Shown one piece after another: positions 1 through 10,310 of a stretch of 64,000 bases of DNA (its first letter is position 1; every line of letters begins with the position of its first letter). Source of the DNA: Curtobacterium sp. 458. GTDB taxonomy: Bacteria > Actinomycetota > Actinomycetes > Actinomycetales > Microbacteriaceae. The DNA is taken from contig NZ_CP129104.1 in NCBI RefSeq assembly GCF_030406605.1, forward strand, positions 3,052,687 through 3,116,686, in the 5' to 3' direction. The notes under the pieces are model-generated. The model was not told the origin of the DNA. It saw only the letters and a list, made by a program, of their open reading frames with translations, and searched no databases. The position numbers and the translations under genes are program-made.

Positions 1-85
1 AAACGCGCGCGTTCCGACACCGCGCACGGTGAACACGACGAAACGCGCGTCGTTCGACGGGTGGGACGTCGGAACGCGCGCGTTT
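1..85. repeat. 18-bp inverted repeat downstream of ppc
   Basis: Positions 1-18 (AAACGCGCGCGTTCCGAC) and 68-85 are exact reverse complements, and a near-copy of the left arm lies between them at 40-57. The unit is itself rich in alternating CG. It sits 18 bp after the ppc stop on the complementary strand. It could be a terminator or one copy of a dispersed repeat; the left edge is cut by the window. Confidence 0.6.
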
Positions 86-103
86 CGTGGGCCAGAAGCC
101 GGG

Positions 104-2761
<2,658 letters not shown>

Positions 2762-2846
2762 GTCGTCCTTTCCGGGTCTGCCGGGGACGAGCCCCGGTAT
2801 CCCAGCAGCGTATCGGGCTGCCGGGACGGGTGACGACAACCGTCCG

Positions 2847-2900
2847 GACGGACCAGCAGCAGCGACGACGGCGGCGGGACGGGCCAGCAGCAGCGACGAC
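2847..2900. repeat. 23-bp direct repeat in ppc upstream region
   Basis: Two copies of a GACGGxCCAGCAGCAGCGACGAC unit lie at 2847-2869 and 2878-2900 and differ at one base. They are in the 257-bp gap between the heme-oxygenase stop and the ppc start, roughly 90-140 bp upstream of ppc. A regulatory role is possible but unproven. The rest of the gap shows no gene. Confidence 0.5.
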
Positions 2901-3018
2901 CGGCATCCGCCACCGCGGCGGCGCGGAGCAGGCAGCACGAGCACCGGGACCGCGGCACGCGGCAGGAGCACCCCTGCAATCGCCGTGCGCCGCGGTCCCG
3001 GCGGGTCGGTGGCGCGGG

Positions 3019-3693
3019 TCAGCCGTGGACGACTCGCGGAGCGGACGCGGGCGTCCGGAGCGCCTCGAGCTCGGCGAGGAGCCGCCGGTCGAGGGCGTGG
3101 GCGGTCTCGACCTCGGCGATCACCCGTTCCTGCTCGTCGGCGTCCCACGGCGCCCGGTCGAGCTGCTCGCGGTAGGTGTCACCGAACGCCGCCGGGTCCG
3201 CGACCTGCTCGCAGATCCAGAACAGCACGCCGTTCGTCTCGAAACCGAAGCGGTCGCTCAGCACGGTGCCGATCGCCCGACCGCCGGACAGGTCGCCGAG
3301 GTAGCGTGTGTAGTGGTGCGCGACGAAGCCGCCCGGCCAGGTGGCGGCGACCTCGTTGAGCCGTCGGACGTACGCGGTCGTCGCCGGCAGCGGGCACACC
3401 AGCTCGGGCCAGTCCGGCCCGATGAGGTACTCGAGGTCGGCACGGATCGCGGGCATCCGGGTGAGCTGCGGGGTCACGAACGGCGCCACGACGGGGTGGT
3501 CCGCCATCCGCTCGGCAGCGCGCTCGAGGGCGTCGTACACGAAGGCGTACTGGCCAAGGAGGTCCGCGTGGTCCGCCACGTCGCACGTCCCCGCGGCGAG
3601 GTCGTGCAGCAGGCCGTCCCCCGTCGCGGAACCGACGGCACGCCGGGTGCGGCGGCGCAGCAGCTCCGAGAACGGCGTGACGGTGGTGTCCAT
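3019..3693 (-). CDS. Heme oxygenase-like protein lacking the proximal histidine
   Basis: Heme oxygenases open heme to biliverdin, CO and iron; in actinobacteria they are iron-scavenging enzymes. The 224-residue product has the family's distal-helix motif YTRYLGDLSGGRAIG (about residues 128-142) and the helix LLGQYAFVYDALE. The position that normally holds the iron-ligating proximal histidine in the first helix (RTxxAH) is Val20 (RTRRAV). The gene starts within an iron box and is divergent from a siderophore-interacting protein, so it is iron-regulated. Family membership is clear. With the ligand missing it may use another residue, bind heme without turnover, or be inactive. Confidence 0.85.
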   Translation of the reverse strand: MDTTVTPFSELLRRRTRRAVGSATGDGLLHDLAAGTCDVADHADLLGQYAFVYDALERAAERMADHPVVAPFVTPQLTRMPAIRADLEYLIGPDWPELVCPLPATTAYVRRLNEVAATWPGGFVAHHYTRYLGDLSGGRAIGTVLSDRFGFETNGVLFWICEQVADPAAFGDTYREQLDRAPWDADEQERVIAEVETAHALDRRLLAELEALRTPASAPRVVHG

Positions 3694-3711
3694 GAGGTAA
3701 GGCTAACCTCA
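3693..3711. promoter_or_regulatory. DtxR/IdeR-type iron box
   Basis: TGAGGTAAGGCTAACCTCA is a 19-bp near-perfect palindrome matching the DtxR/IdeR consensus (TTAGGTTAGCCTAACCTAA) at 15 of 19 positions. It overlaps the first base of the heme-oxygenase-like gene and lies 55 bp before the siderophore-interacting protein gene, so one repressor dimer pair could shut both divergent genes when iron is sufficient. Confidence 0.85.
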
Positions 3712-3765
3712 CCTCCTGGAGAGTCAAGCACCACGCACGCGCAACCGAGAGGAGACTCGTCCCCG

Positions 3766-4611
3766 ATGAGTCCCAAGCCGAACCGCCCCCAGCACGTCTT
3801 CGTCGTCGACCGCACCGAGCGGCTGAGCCCCCACATGGTCCGGGTGCACCTCGGCGGCCCCGCCTTCGCCGACTTCGTGGGCGGTGCCGACCCCGACCGG
3901 ATCGCCGCGACCGACCGCTACGTCAAGCTCCTGCTCGCGAGGCCGGGGCTCGGGCTGGAGCCGCCGTACGACCTCGACGAGCTCCGCGCCGCGCTGCCGA
4001 AGGAGGACCGCCCCGCCCGCCGCACCTACACGGTGCGGAGCATCGACCACGCTGCCGGCACCATCGCGATCGACTTCGTGGTGCACGGCGACGACGGCCT
4101 CGCCGGGCCCTGGGCGGCCGCGGCGCGACCCGGCGACCGGCTCGCGCTGTCCGGCCCGGGCGGCGGCTACGCGCCGTCCACCGACACGTCGGTCACGCAC
4201 GTGCTCCTCGGCGACGACAGCGCGCTGCCCGCCATCGGGTCCGCCCTGGAGGCACTGCCCGACGCCGCCACGGGCGTCGCCCTGGTCGAGGTGGCCGGTC
4301 CGGCCGACGAGCAGCCGATCGCCCACCCGGCGGGTGTCGACCTTCGTTGGCTGCACCGCGACGCCACCGGCGCCGAGCCGGGCACCCTGCTGCTGGAGGC
4401 GGCGCGTTCGCTGCCCCGTCCCTCCCGGCCGGTGCAGGTCTTCGCGCACGGCGAGCGGACCGCGGTGAAGGCGATCCGTCGGCTGCTGCAGGACGACTGG
4501 GGGCTCGAGAAGTCCGAGCTGTCGCTGTCGGCGTACTGGGCGCTCGGGCGGGCGGAGGACCGGTTCCAGGAGGAGAAGCGGGAGCCGATCGGCGTGATCT
4601 TCGAGGAGTGA
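3766..4611 (+). CDS. Siderophore-interacting protein (FAD ferric-siderophore reductase)
   Basis: Cytosolic flavoprotein of the SIP/ViuB family that reduces ferric siderophores to release iron. The 281-residue product has the FAD-binding N-terminal half with RRTYTVRSID (Arg-x-Tyr-Thr/Ser flavin motif), then FVVHGDDGLAGPWAAAA and GDRLALSGPGGGY, and a C-terminal NAD(P)H-type half ending LSAYWALGRAEDRFQEEKRE. The start ATG follows GAGAGGAGA. Upstream is the shared iron box at 3693-3711, so expression should rise in iron limitation together with the divergent heme-oxygenase-like gene. Confidence 0.92.
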   Translation: MSPKPNRPQHVFVVDRTERLSPHMVRVHLGGPAFADFVGGADPDRIAATDRYVKLLLARPGLGLEPPYDLDELRAALPKEDRPARRTYTVRSIDHAAGTIAIDFVVHGDDGLAGPWAAAARPGDRLALSGPGGGYAPSTDTSVTHVLLGDDSALPAIGSALEALPDAATGVALVEVAGPADEQPIAHPAGVDLRWLHRDATGAEPGTLLLEAARSLPRPSRPVQVFAHGERTAVKAIRRLLQDDWGLEKSELSLSAYWALGRAEDRFQEEKREPIGVIFEE

Positions 4612-4659
4612 CAGGGTGCGCAGCGGACGAGCACGACCCGAGGACGTAGCGTCGGCGCC

Positions 4660-5319
4660 GTGAAGGTGCTGCTGCTCGAGGACGACGTGGAGCTCGGCGC
4701 CGCGGTGGTCGACGGCCTGCGCGACGAGGGGTTCGTCGTCGACCACGTGGGGACGCTCCGGGACGCGGACCTCCAGCGTTCCGTGACCCACTACGACTGC
4801 CTCGTGCTCGACCGCATGGTCCCCGACGGTGACGCCGTGGCCCTCGTCGACGCGCTGCGACGGGCCGGGGACACCACGCCGACGCTGCTGCTCACCGCGC
4901 GGGACCGGGTGTCCGACCGGGTCGCCGGGTTCGAGCACGGCGCGGACGACTACCTCGTCAAGCCGTTCGCGTTCGCGGAGCTGACCGCGCGGATCCGGGC
5001 ACTCGGGCGTCGGGCGGCGGACCCGGCTCCCCCGGTGCTCCGGGTCGGGGACCTCGAGCTCGACACCGCCCGGCACGAGGTCCACCGCGGCGGAGAGCCG
5101 GTGTCGCTCACGGCGAAGGAGTTCACGGTGCTCGAGGTGCTGCTGACCGCGGCCGGGCGGGTGGTCGGCCGGACGGAGCTGCTCGAGCGTGGGTGGGACG
5201 AGATGAGCGCGCCGGGCTCGAACGTGGTGGACGTCCTCGTCGGGCAGCTCCGACGCCGGCTCGGGAGCCCGGACCCGATCGAGACCGTCCGGGGTGTCGG
5301 CTACCGGGTGACGGGGTGA
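4660..5319 (+). CDS. Response regulator, OmpR/PhoB family
   Basis: Transcription factor of a two-component system. Residues 1-115 form a receiver domain with acidic pocket Asp8/Asp9, phospho-acceptor Asp51, Thr79 and Lys101 (DDYLVKPF). Residues about 125-219 are a winged-helix trans_reg_C domain (LTAKEFTVLEVLL, VDVLVGQLRRRLG, VRGVGYRV). The start is GTG at 4660; length (219) is typical. Its stop overlaps the GTG start of the adjacent histidine kinase by 3 bases, so the two are co-translated. Target genes are unknown; the lipoprotein gene just downstream is one candidate. Confidence 0.93.
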   Translation: MKVLLLEDDVELGAAVVDGLRDEGFVVDHVGTLRDADLQRSVTHYDCLVLDRMVPDGDAVALVDALRRAGDTTPTLLLTARDRVSDRVAGFEHGADDYLVKPFAFAELTARIRALGRRAADPAPPVLRVGDLELDTARHEVHRGGEPVSLTAKEFTVLEVLLTAAGRVVGRTELLERGWDEMSAPGSNVVDVLVGQLRRRLGSPDPIETVRGVGYRVTG

Positions 5320-6662
5320 GCCGGGACCGACGCCGGTCGGACCCGGCACGCCGGCGCATCGCCCGCATCCGGTGGACGACGACGCTCGTGTTCGCCGCCG
5401 CGACGGCCGCGTGCCTCGGGGTGCTCGTGGGCGCGGCGCTCCGGATCGACCTCGCGTCGCGCGGCGAGGCGACCGACACCGACCTCCGGCAGCGCGCCGA
5501 GACGCTCGCGGACCTCGTCACGTTCGGCGACGACCAGGCGCTCAACCTCGGACCGGTGCAGCAGAGCCACGCCGCCGAGTCCGTGCCGGTGTACGGGTTC
5601 GTGACGGACCGGGCGATCGCGTACGCGCAACCCGGGCAGGACGCGCTGCCGTCGGACGCGGTGCTGCGGCGAGCGCTCGCGGACGCCCGGCGAGCCGACG
5701 GGCAGGTCGTGACGTTCGTCGCGCCGGAGGCCTCGGCTCCCGACGGCCCCGAGCTGCACTGGGCGGCGGCGACGATCACGGACTTCGGGACCTACGTGGA
5801 CGGCGGGTACACGGGTGGGATCGCCGTCGCGGGCAAGCCGGTGGCCGCCGCGGTCGGGCACACCCAGCTCCGCAAAGGGTTGTTGCTCGCGGCCGGCGCA
5901 CTGACGCTCGTGGCCGCGGCGTTCGCGCACGTCGTCGCGGGGATCGCGGTGCGTCCGGCGGTGCGGGGGTTGGAGGCGCAGGAGCAGTTCCTGGTGGAGG
6001 CAGCGCACGAGCTCCGCACCCCGCTCGCGACGCTGCGGGTGCTGGCCGAGCGTCGGGCGCCGCCGGAGCAGACCGTGCGGCAGGTGGACCGGCTCGTGGC
6101 GTTGACCGAGCGGTTGCTGCTCCGGGCGCGTTCGGCGGGTCCGGCAGTGGTGTCGACGGTGCCGGTGCGGCTCGACCAGGTCGTGGAACGCGCCCTGATC
6201 GCCCACGTCGAGGCGGCCGGTCCCGGTGCCGCCGTCGACGCCGACATCGAGCTGCGGACCGAGTCGACGGTGGTGGACGCGGACCCGGAGCTGGTCGAGC
6301 GGATCGTGGAGAACCTGCTCGCCAACGCGGAGCGCCACGGGGCTGCGCCGGTCGCGGTCCGGGTCGGGGACGGTGCCCTGCGGGTCGCCGACCGTGGCCC
6401 GGGCGTCCCGGCACGGGACCGTCGGCGGGCCCTGCGTCCGGGGGCGACCGGCGGGCTCGGGACGGGGACCGGGTTGGCGATCGTGCAGTGGGCGGCGCGG
6501 GCGCAGCGGGCCGAGCTGTCCCTGTTGCCCACCGCCCCGGAGGACGCCGAGCACCCCGGGCTGACCGTGGTCGTGCGGTTCCGGCAGGGTCACGCCCGCG
6601 CCTCATCGAAACCTCATGCTCGCGGGCGGAGCGTGGACGCAGGCAGACAGGAAGGAACCTGA
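5316..6662 (+). CDS. Sensor histidine kinase
   Basis: Membrane kinase partner of the response regulator at 4660. The 448-residue protein has an N-terminal membrane segment (TTLVFAAATAACLGVLVGAAL), an extracytoplasmic sensing region of about 140 residues, a second membrane segment (LLLAAGALTLVAAAFAHVVAGI), then a HisKA helix with VEAAHELRTPLA (His231). The ATPase domain has an N box (ENLLANAERHG) and G boxes (DRGPGVPARD, GGLGTGTGLAIV). The start is GTG at 5316, overlapping the regulator's stop. Its stop comes two bases before the next gene's ATG, so all three genes are probably one operon. The signal is not evident. Confidence 0.92.
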   Translation: MSRDRRRSDPARRRIARIRWTTTLVFAAATAACLGVLVGAALRIDLASRGEATDTDLRQRAETLADLVTFGDDQALNLGPVQQSHAAESVPVYGFVTDRAIAYAQPGQDALPSDAVLRRALADARRADGQVVTFVAPEASAPDGPELHWAAATITDFGTYVDGGYTGGIAVAGKPVAAAVGHTQLRKGLLLAAGALTLVAAAFAHVVAGIAVRPAVRGLEAQEQFLVEAAHELRTPLATLRVLAERRAPPEQTVRQVDRLVALTERLLLRARSAGPAVVSTVPVRLDQVVERALIAHVEAAGPGAAVDADIELRTESTVVDADPELVERIVENLLANAERHGAAPVAVRVGDGALRVADRGPGVPARDRRRALRPGATGGLGTGTGLAIVQWAARAQRAELSLLPTAPEDAEHPGLTVVVRFRQGHARASSKPHARGRSVDAGRQEGT

Positions 6663-6663
6663 G

Positions 6664-7335
6664 ATGACCACCACGACGTGGAAGAGCGCGGCGTTCGCGG
6701 GGGCTGCGGGGATCATCGCCCTCGTCGCCCTCGCCGGGTGTGCGAGCGGCGGCGCTGTACAGGCAGAACCGACCACGGGGAGCACGCACAGCGCTGCCGG
6801 CGCGGCGTCCGCAACCGAGGCGGGCAGCGCCTCCAGTCCGGCGACCGCGTCCGCGGCGACCGGCGACGACGGGACGTCGTCGGAGGCCGGGTCGCTCCGT
6901 TCGGGTGCGTGCACGGCGACGCACCTGCACGGGTCGGTGACCACCGCCGCCGGCGGCGGGAGTGCCGGGCACCAGGCGTACGAGATCGTCTTCCGGAACA
7001 CGGGCTCGTCGCCGTGCACCCTGCAGGGCTGGCCGGGGGTGTCCTTCGTGGGGAAGGGCAACGGGACGCAGCTCGGGGCGCCGGCGACGTTCGACCGGTC
7101 GAGTGCGCACGGGACGGTGACGATCGCGGCCGGGAGCACGGCGCACGCGACGCTGCTCGTGGCGCAGGCGCGGAACTACGAGGACTGCGGGATCACGACG
7201 GCGGACGGGTTCCGGGTGTACCCGCCGGGGTCGAAGCAGTCGTTGTTCGTGGACGCGGGGCAGCTGGAGCTGTCGGCGTGCACGGCGTCGGGTGTGGAGC
7301 AGTTGCAGGTGCAGGCGGTGCAGCCGGGGGCGTGA
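6664..7335 (+). CDS. DUF4232-type secreted lipoprotein
   Basis: Predicted lipoprotein of 223 residues. A signal peptide ends in the lipobox LVALAGC (Cys about residue 25), followed by a Thr/Ser/Ala-rich linker to about residue 85 and a compact domain typical of DUF4232 (ACTATHLHGS, YEIVFRNTGSSPCTLQGWPGVSFV, paired cysteines, near the end LSACTASGVEQLQVQ). The family has no fixed biochemical role. The start ATG follows AGGAAGGAAC, which lies inside the last codons of the histidine kinase, so it is probably co-expressed with that two-component system. Confidence 0.8.
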   Translation: MTTTTWKSAAFAGAAGIIALVALAGCASGGAVQAEPTTGSTHSAAGAASATEAGSASSPATASAATGDDGTSSEAGSLRSGACTATHLHGSVTTAAGGGSAGHQAYEIVFRNTGSSPCTLQGWPGVSFVGKGNGTQLGAPATFDRSSAHGTVTIAAGSTAHATLLVAQARNYEDCGITTADGFRVYPPGSKQSLFVDAGQLELSACTASGVEQLQVQAVQPGA

Positions 7336-7347
7336 GCGGTCGCTCCG

Positions 7348-7384
7348 CGTCGGTCAGGCCGGGTCCGTCCCGGTCTGACCGACG
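7348..7384. terminator. Bidirectional hairpin between convergent genes
   Basis: A 16-bp stem with one G-T mismatch and a 5-nt loop (arms 7348-7363 and 7369-7384) lies between the convergent DUF4232 lipoprotein and nucleotidyltransferase-like genes; it includes the latter's stop codon. It has no T-run, as is common for high-GC actinobacterial terminators. Confidence 0.65.
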
Positions 7385-8091
7385 ATGGTGCGCAGGGCGC
7401 TCCAGTCGGGCGTCGGGGCATCGGTGTCGACGTCGGCGCGTGCGCCGTCGTGCGCGGCGGCGCGCGCGGCTTCGCGGAGGGCGGCGCGCGCTTCGGCGCG
7501 TGCGGCTTCCTGGAGTGCGGCGCGGGCTTCGTCGTGCAGAGCAGCGGCCTGGAGGACCGTGGCCGGGCCGAGCGGGCCGGCCAACGCAGCGAGGGCGCGG
7601 GCTGCGGCCGCGTCGGTCGCGGACCCGGACCGGTGGTGCGTGGTCCCGGTGCGACGGTCCTCGACGGCCATCCAGCGTTCGAGCGTGCTCCTGACGACGC
7701 CGAGGACGAGGTGCAGGCCGATCAGGTCGGCGCCGCGGCCGAACCGCGTGGCTGCGAGGGCGAGGTCGAAGCGCACGGCGTTGTCCGGCGACGGCTCCGG
7801 CAGCCGCACCGTCCCGCCCCGGACCGCGGCGTCGACCCGCCGACCGTCGGCGAGGACGAGCCGCAGGCGCTGCAGGGTGGGGTCCGCGTGGTCCCGGGTG
7901 TCCTGCCACGCCCAGGGCGTCCCGTCGAAGAGCTGCCCGGCGTCCGCGTCGCTGGTGAGGTCGAGCTCGACGTCGAGGTCGCTCCACCGGTCGAGGTGAT
8001 CGGGCGTCGTGACGGACCCGTACGGCCGGACGTCGCGGACGATCGGGACGGCGGTGCGGAGCCGTTCGAGGAGGTGGAGCTGCCAGTGCAT
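7354..8091 (-). CDS. Nucleotidyltransferase-like protein
   Basis: The 245-residue product starts like minimal and aminoglycoside-type nucleotidyltransferases: YGSVTTPDHLDRWSDLDVELDL contains the G-S and D-x-D elements that bind metal and nucleotide. A later GRRVDAAVRGG segment could supply the third acidic position. The C-terminal 100 residues are Ala/Arg/Glu-rich repeated helices (EAARAEARAALREAARAA), which look like a coiled or helical tail and are also an internal DNA repeat. The substrate is unknown; antibiotic modification is possible but not supported by context. Its stop lies in the terminator shared with the convergent lipoprotein gene. Confidence 0.65.
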   Translation of the reverse strand: MHWQLHLLERLRTAVPIVRDVRPYGSVTTPDHLDRWSDLDVELDLTSDADAGQLFDGTPWAWQDTRDHADPTLQRLRLVLADGRRVDAAVRGGTVRLPEPSPDNAVRFDLALAATRFGRGADLIGLHLVLGVVRSTLERWMAVEDRRTGTTHHRSGSATDAAAARALAALAGPLGPATVLQAAALHDEARAALQEAARAEARAALREAARAAAHDGARADVDTDAPTPDWSALRTIVGQTGTDPA

Positions 8092-8171
8092 GCCCGAACC
8101 CTACGAGGGTCGGGAGCGTCTCGGTCGCGGGCCGGGGACGCTGTGTCGTCGGCTCGTGTGAGACTCGCCGG

Positions 8172-8735
8172 GTGACGAGTTGCTGTGCACCCGGGTGCGA
8201 CTCCCCCGCGACGGACGCTGCCGCTGCGGTGCCGCTCTGCGGCGTGCACCACGAGGCCGTGATCGACGAGGCCGTGCTCGACGCGGCCGGGGTCGAGGAC
8301 GTCCTGCCCGGCCCGTGCCTGCTCTGTGGATCGCGGGTCGGCGTCCGCTACCCGAGCGGTGCCGTGTGCGCCGTCTGCGAGTGGCGCTGGGGCGACGTGC
8401 CCGACGGCGACCTCGCTCCCCCACGGGTCGACGTCGTGTACTACCTGCGGATGCGGGACGCCTCGGGCGACCGCATCAAGATCGGGACGACCGCGAACCC
8501 CCGGCAGCGGCTCGCGGCGATCGCGCACCAGGACCTCCTCACGTTCGAGCGCGGCGACCGCACGGTCGAACGTCGACGGCACGCACAGTTCGCCACGACG
8601 CGCTACCCGGGCACCGAGTGGTTCCGGACGACTCCGGAGCTGCTCGCCCACGTCGAGGTGGTCGCTGCCGGCGTCGGAGATCCGTGGGAGCGCCTGGCCC
8701 GGTGGCGGAGCGAGGCGCTGGCGCTGCGGGGCTGA
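8172..8735 (+). CDS. GIY-YIG/T5orf172-like protein with N-terminal cysteines
   Basis: 187-residue protein. The N-terminal 80 residues carry Cys/His clusters (CCAPGC, CGVHH, CLLC, CAVCEW) that could bind zinc. The central part (YYLRMRDASGDRIKIGTTANPRQRLAAI, then RRRHAQFATTRYPGTEWFR) matches the GIY-YIG-fold T5orf172/MUG113 type. This domain is found in phage and bacterial nucleases, but many copies have no known activity. The start is GTG at 8172. It converges with the 2H-phosphoesterase gene, 13 bp away. Confidence 0.65.
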   Translation: MTSCCAPGCDSPATDAAAAVPLCGVHHEAVIDEAVLDAAGVEDVLPGPCLLCGSRVGVRYPSGAVCAVCEWRWGDVPDGDLAPPRVDVVYYLRMRDASGDRIKIGTTANPRQRLAAIAHQDLLTFERGDRTVERRRHAQFATTRYPGTEWFRTTPELLAHVEVVAAGVGDPWERLARWRSEALALRG

Positions 8736-8748
8736 TCGACATCTGCGG

Positions 8749-9429
8749 TCAACCGCTCAGGTCTGTCGACGCGATCGGTTCGAGCCGCATTGCGCCGCCG
8801 ACCTCGCGGTACCGGACGAGGGCGAGGCACGCTCCTCGGAGGTCGCCGAGCGGCGCGTCGCGCGCCGAGTCGACGAACGCGGCGACATGCGATTCCGGCG
8901 CGGCTGCGCGGTGCACCGTCAGGGAGACGTGGGCGGTGTCGCGGATGAACGCCGGCGTGGGCGGTTCTCCGCCGTGCAGGGCGGCACCGACCTCGCGCAT
9001 CCGTCGCCGGACGGCGAGCAGCCGGTCGTCGGCGAAACCCTGTGCGAACACGCCAGCAGCCGAACCGCCGAGGCCGCGGAAGGACACCTGTGGCATCCCT
9101 CCACGGAGCGCTTCTCCGGCCGCCACCCAGTAGGCGTCGACGAGTACGGGGTCCACCTCGTCGCGGTACGGCTCGAGGCTGGTGACGGTCATGTGCAGAT
9201 CGGACGGAGCGACCACGGTCTGTGGGCCGGCCATCCGGTCGGCGAGCGCACCCGTCGCCTCGACGAGTCGTGCGTGCAGCTCCGCACCCGGGAGCACGAC
9301 GAGGCTGAGCCCCCAGCGGGCATCGCCGTCCACGGGCGGGCGGTCGATCACGAGGTCCCCCGTCTCGTACGAGGAACGCGCACGGGCCCACAACGCGTCG
9401 TACCTCGACAGGTACTCGTGCACGGTCAT
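8749..9429 (-). CDS. 2H phosphoesterase / 2'-5' RNA ligase-like protein
   Basis: The 226-residue protein has the two H-x-[ST]-x-hydrophobic motifs that define the 2H phosphoesterase superfamily: HMTVTSL in the first half and HVSLTVH in the second. Such enzymes hydrolyse or transfer cyclic or 2'-5' phosphodiesters, often in RNA repair or nucleotide metabolism. ATG at 9429 is taken as the start; an in-frame ATG six codons upstream (9447) is an alternative, and neither has a good ribosome site. Substrate unknown. Confidence 0.7.
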   Translation of the reverse strand: MTVHEYLSRYDALWARARSSYETGDLVIDRPPVDGDARWGLSLVVLPGAELHARLVEATGALADRMAGPQTVVAPSDLHMTVTSLEPYRDEVDPVLVDAYWVAAGEALRGGMPQVSFRGLGGSAAGVFAQGFADDRLLAVRRRMREVGAALHGGEPPTPAFIRDTAHVSLTVHRAAAPESHVAAFVDSARDAPLGDLRGACLALVRYREVGGAMRLEPIASTDLSG

Positions 9430-9475
9430 GCGCTCAGCACACCACACCCGTCTCCCGACACGGTACGGTGCGGAC

Positions 9476-10303
9476 GTGTCGACGTCGCCGCTGCCGTTCT
9501 CCCCGCTCCCGGTCGTGACCGGCGCGATGCACTACACCCACGGGCCGTCGTCGAGACGGGCGGAGGGCGTGCCGCGAGGTCGGGTCGTGCAGTTCGACCT
9601 CACCGACAGTACGGTGTACCCCGGGACGACCAGGACCGTCCGTGTGTTCGTGCCCGCCCAGTACGACGGCTCGGAGCCGGCCGCGCTCATGGTCTTCCAG
9701 GACGGTCGGCTGTACCTCGACGATGCCGAGGACATGCGTGCCGGGACCGTCCTCGAGAACCTCGTGCACGAGGGCTCGATGCCCGTCACCGTCGGGGTCT
9801 TCGTCGACCCGGGCCAGCCGACGAACCGCAACGCCGAGTACGACCTTGCCGACGACCGCTACGTCACGTTCCTGCTGGACGAGGTACTGCCCGCCGTCGA
9901 GCAGCGAACCGGTGTCCGGTTCACCGACGACCCCGCGCGGCGCGCGATCTGCGGCGGTTCGAGCGGCGGCAACTGTGCGTTCACCGCTGCCTGGCACCGA
10001 CCGGACGCATTCGGTCTCGTGCTCGGCTTCGTGTCCAGCTTCGCCCAGATCCCCGGAGGCGACCCGTACCCCGCACTCATCCGTTCGGCCGAGGACAAGC
10101 CGATCCGGGTCTTCCTGGAGGCGAACCGCTTCGACCTGCGACACGACCAGCGGGAGCGGAACTGGTACAGCGAGAACCTGCTGGTCGCCGCCGCCCTCGC
10201 CGAACGCGGGTACGACCACCGACTCGTCCTCGGCGACGGTGGTCACAGCCCGAACCACGGCGGGGTGGTCCTGCCTGACGCGCTGCGGTGGCTCTGGCGC
10301 TGA
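9476..10303 (+). CDS. Alpha/beta-hydrolase esterase (enterochelin-esterase/esterase D-like)
   Basis: The 275-residue product belongs to the PF00756-type esterases (Fes/IroE, feruloyl esterase, antigen 85 fold). It shows the nucleophile elbow GGSSGGN, a preceding VRVFVPAQYDGSEPAALMVFQDG strand and a C-terminal LGDGGHSPNHGG histidine. Enzymes of this group cleave siderophore or plant-derived esters; no signal peptide is seen, so it should be cytosolic. GTG at 9476 is the chosen start because residues encoded upstream are low-complexity and lie over the divergent gene. The substrate cannot be decided from sequence. Confidence 0.78.
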   Translation: MSTSPLPFSPLPVVTGAMHYTHGPSSRRAEGVPRGRVVQFDLTDSTVYPGTTRTVRVFVPAQYDGSEPAALMVFQDGRLYLDDAEDMRAGTVLENLVHEGSMPVTVGVFVDPGQPTNRNAEYDLADDRYVTFLLDEVLPAVEQRTGVRFTDDPARRAICGGSSGGNCAFTAAWHRPDAFGLVLGFVSSFAQIPGGDPYPALIRSAEDKPIRVFLEANRFDLRHDQRERNWYSENLLVAAALAERGYDHRLVLGDGGHSPNHGGVVLPDALRWLWR

Positions 10304-10310
10304 CGCCGGC

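Noticed and set aside
2762..3148. N-terminal extension of the ppc frame
   Set aside because: Arg/Pro/Ala-rich translation of non-coding repeats; the ATG at 2761 has a clear ribosome site.
3724..5349. 541-residue minus-strand frame
   Set aside because: Shadow of the siderophore-interacting and response-regulator genes; no conserved features.
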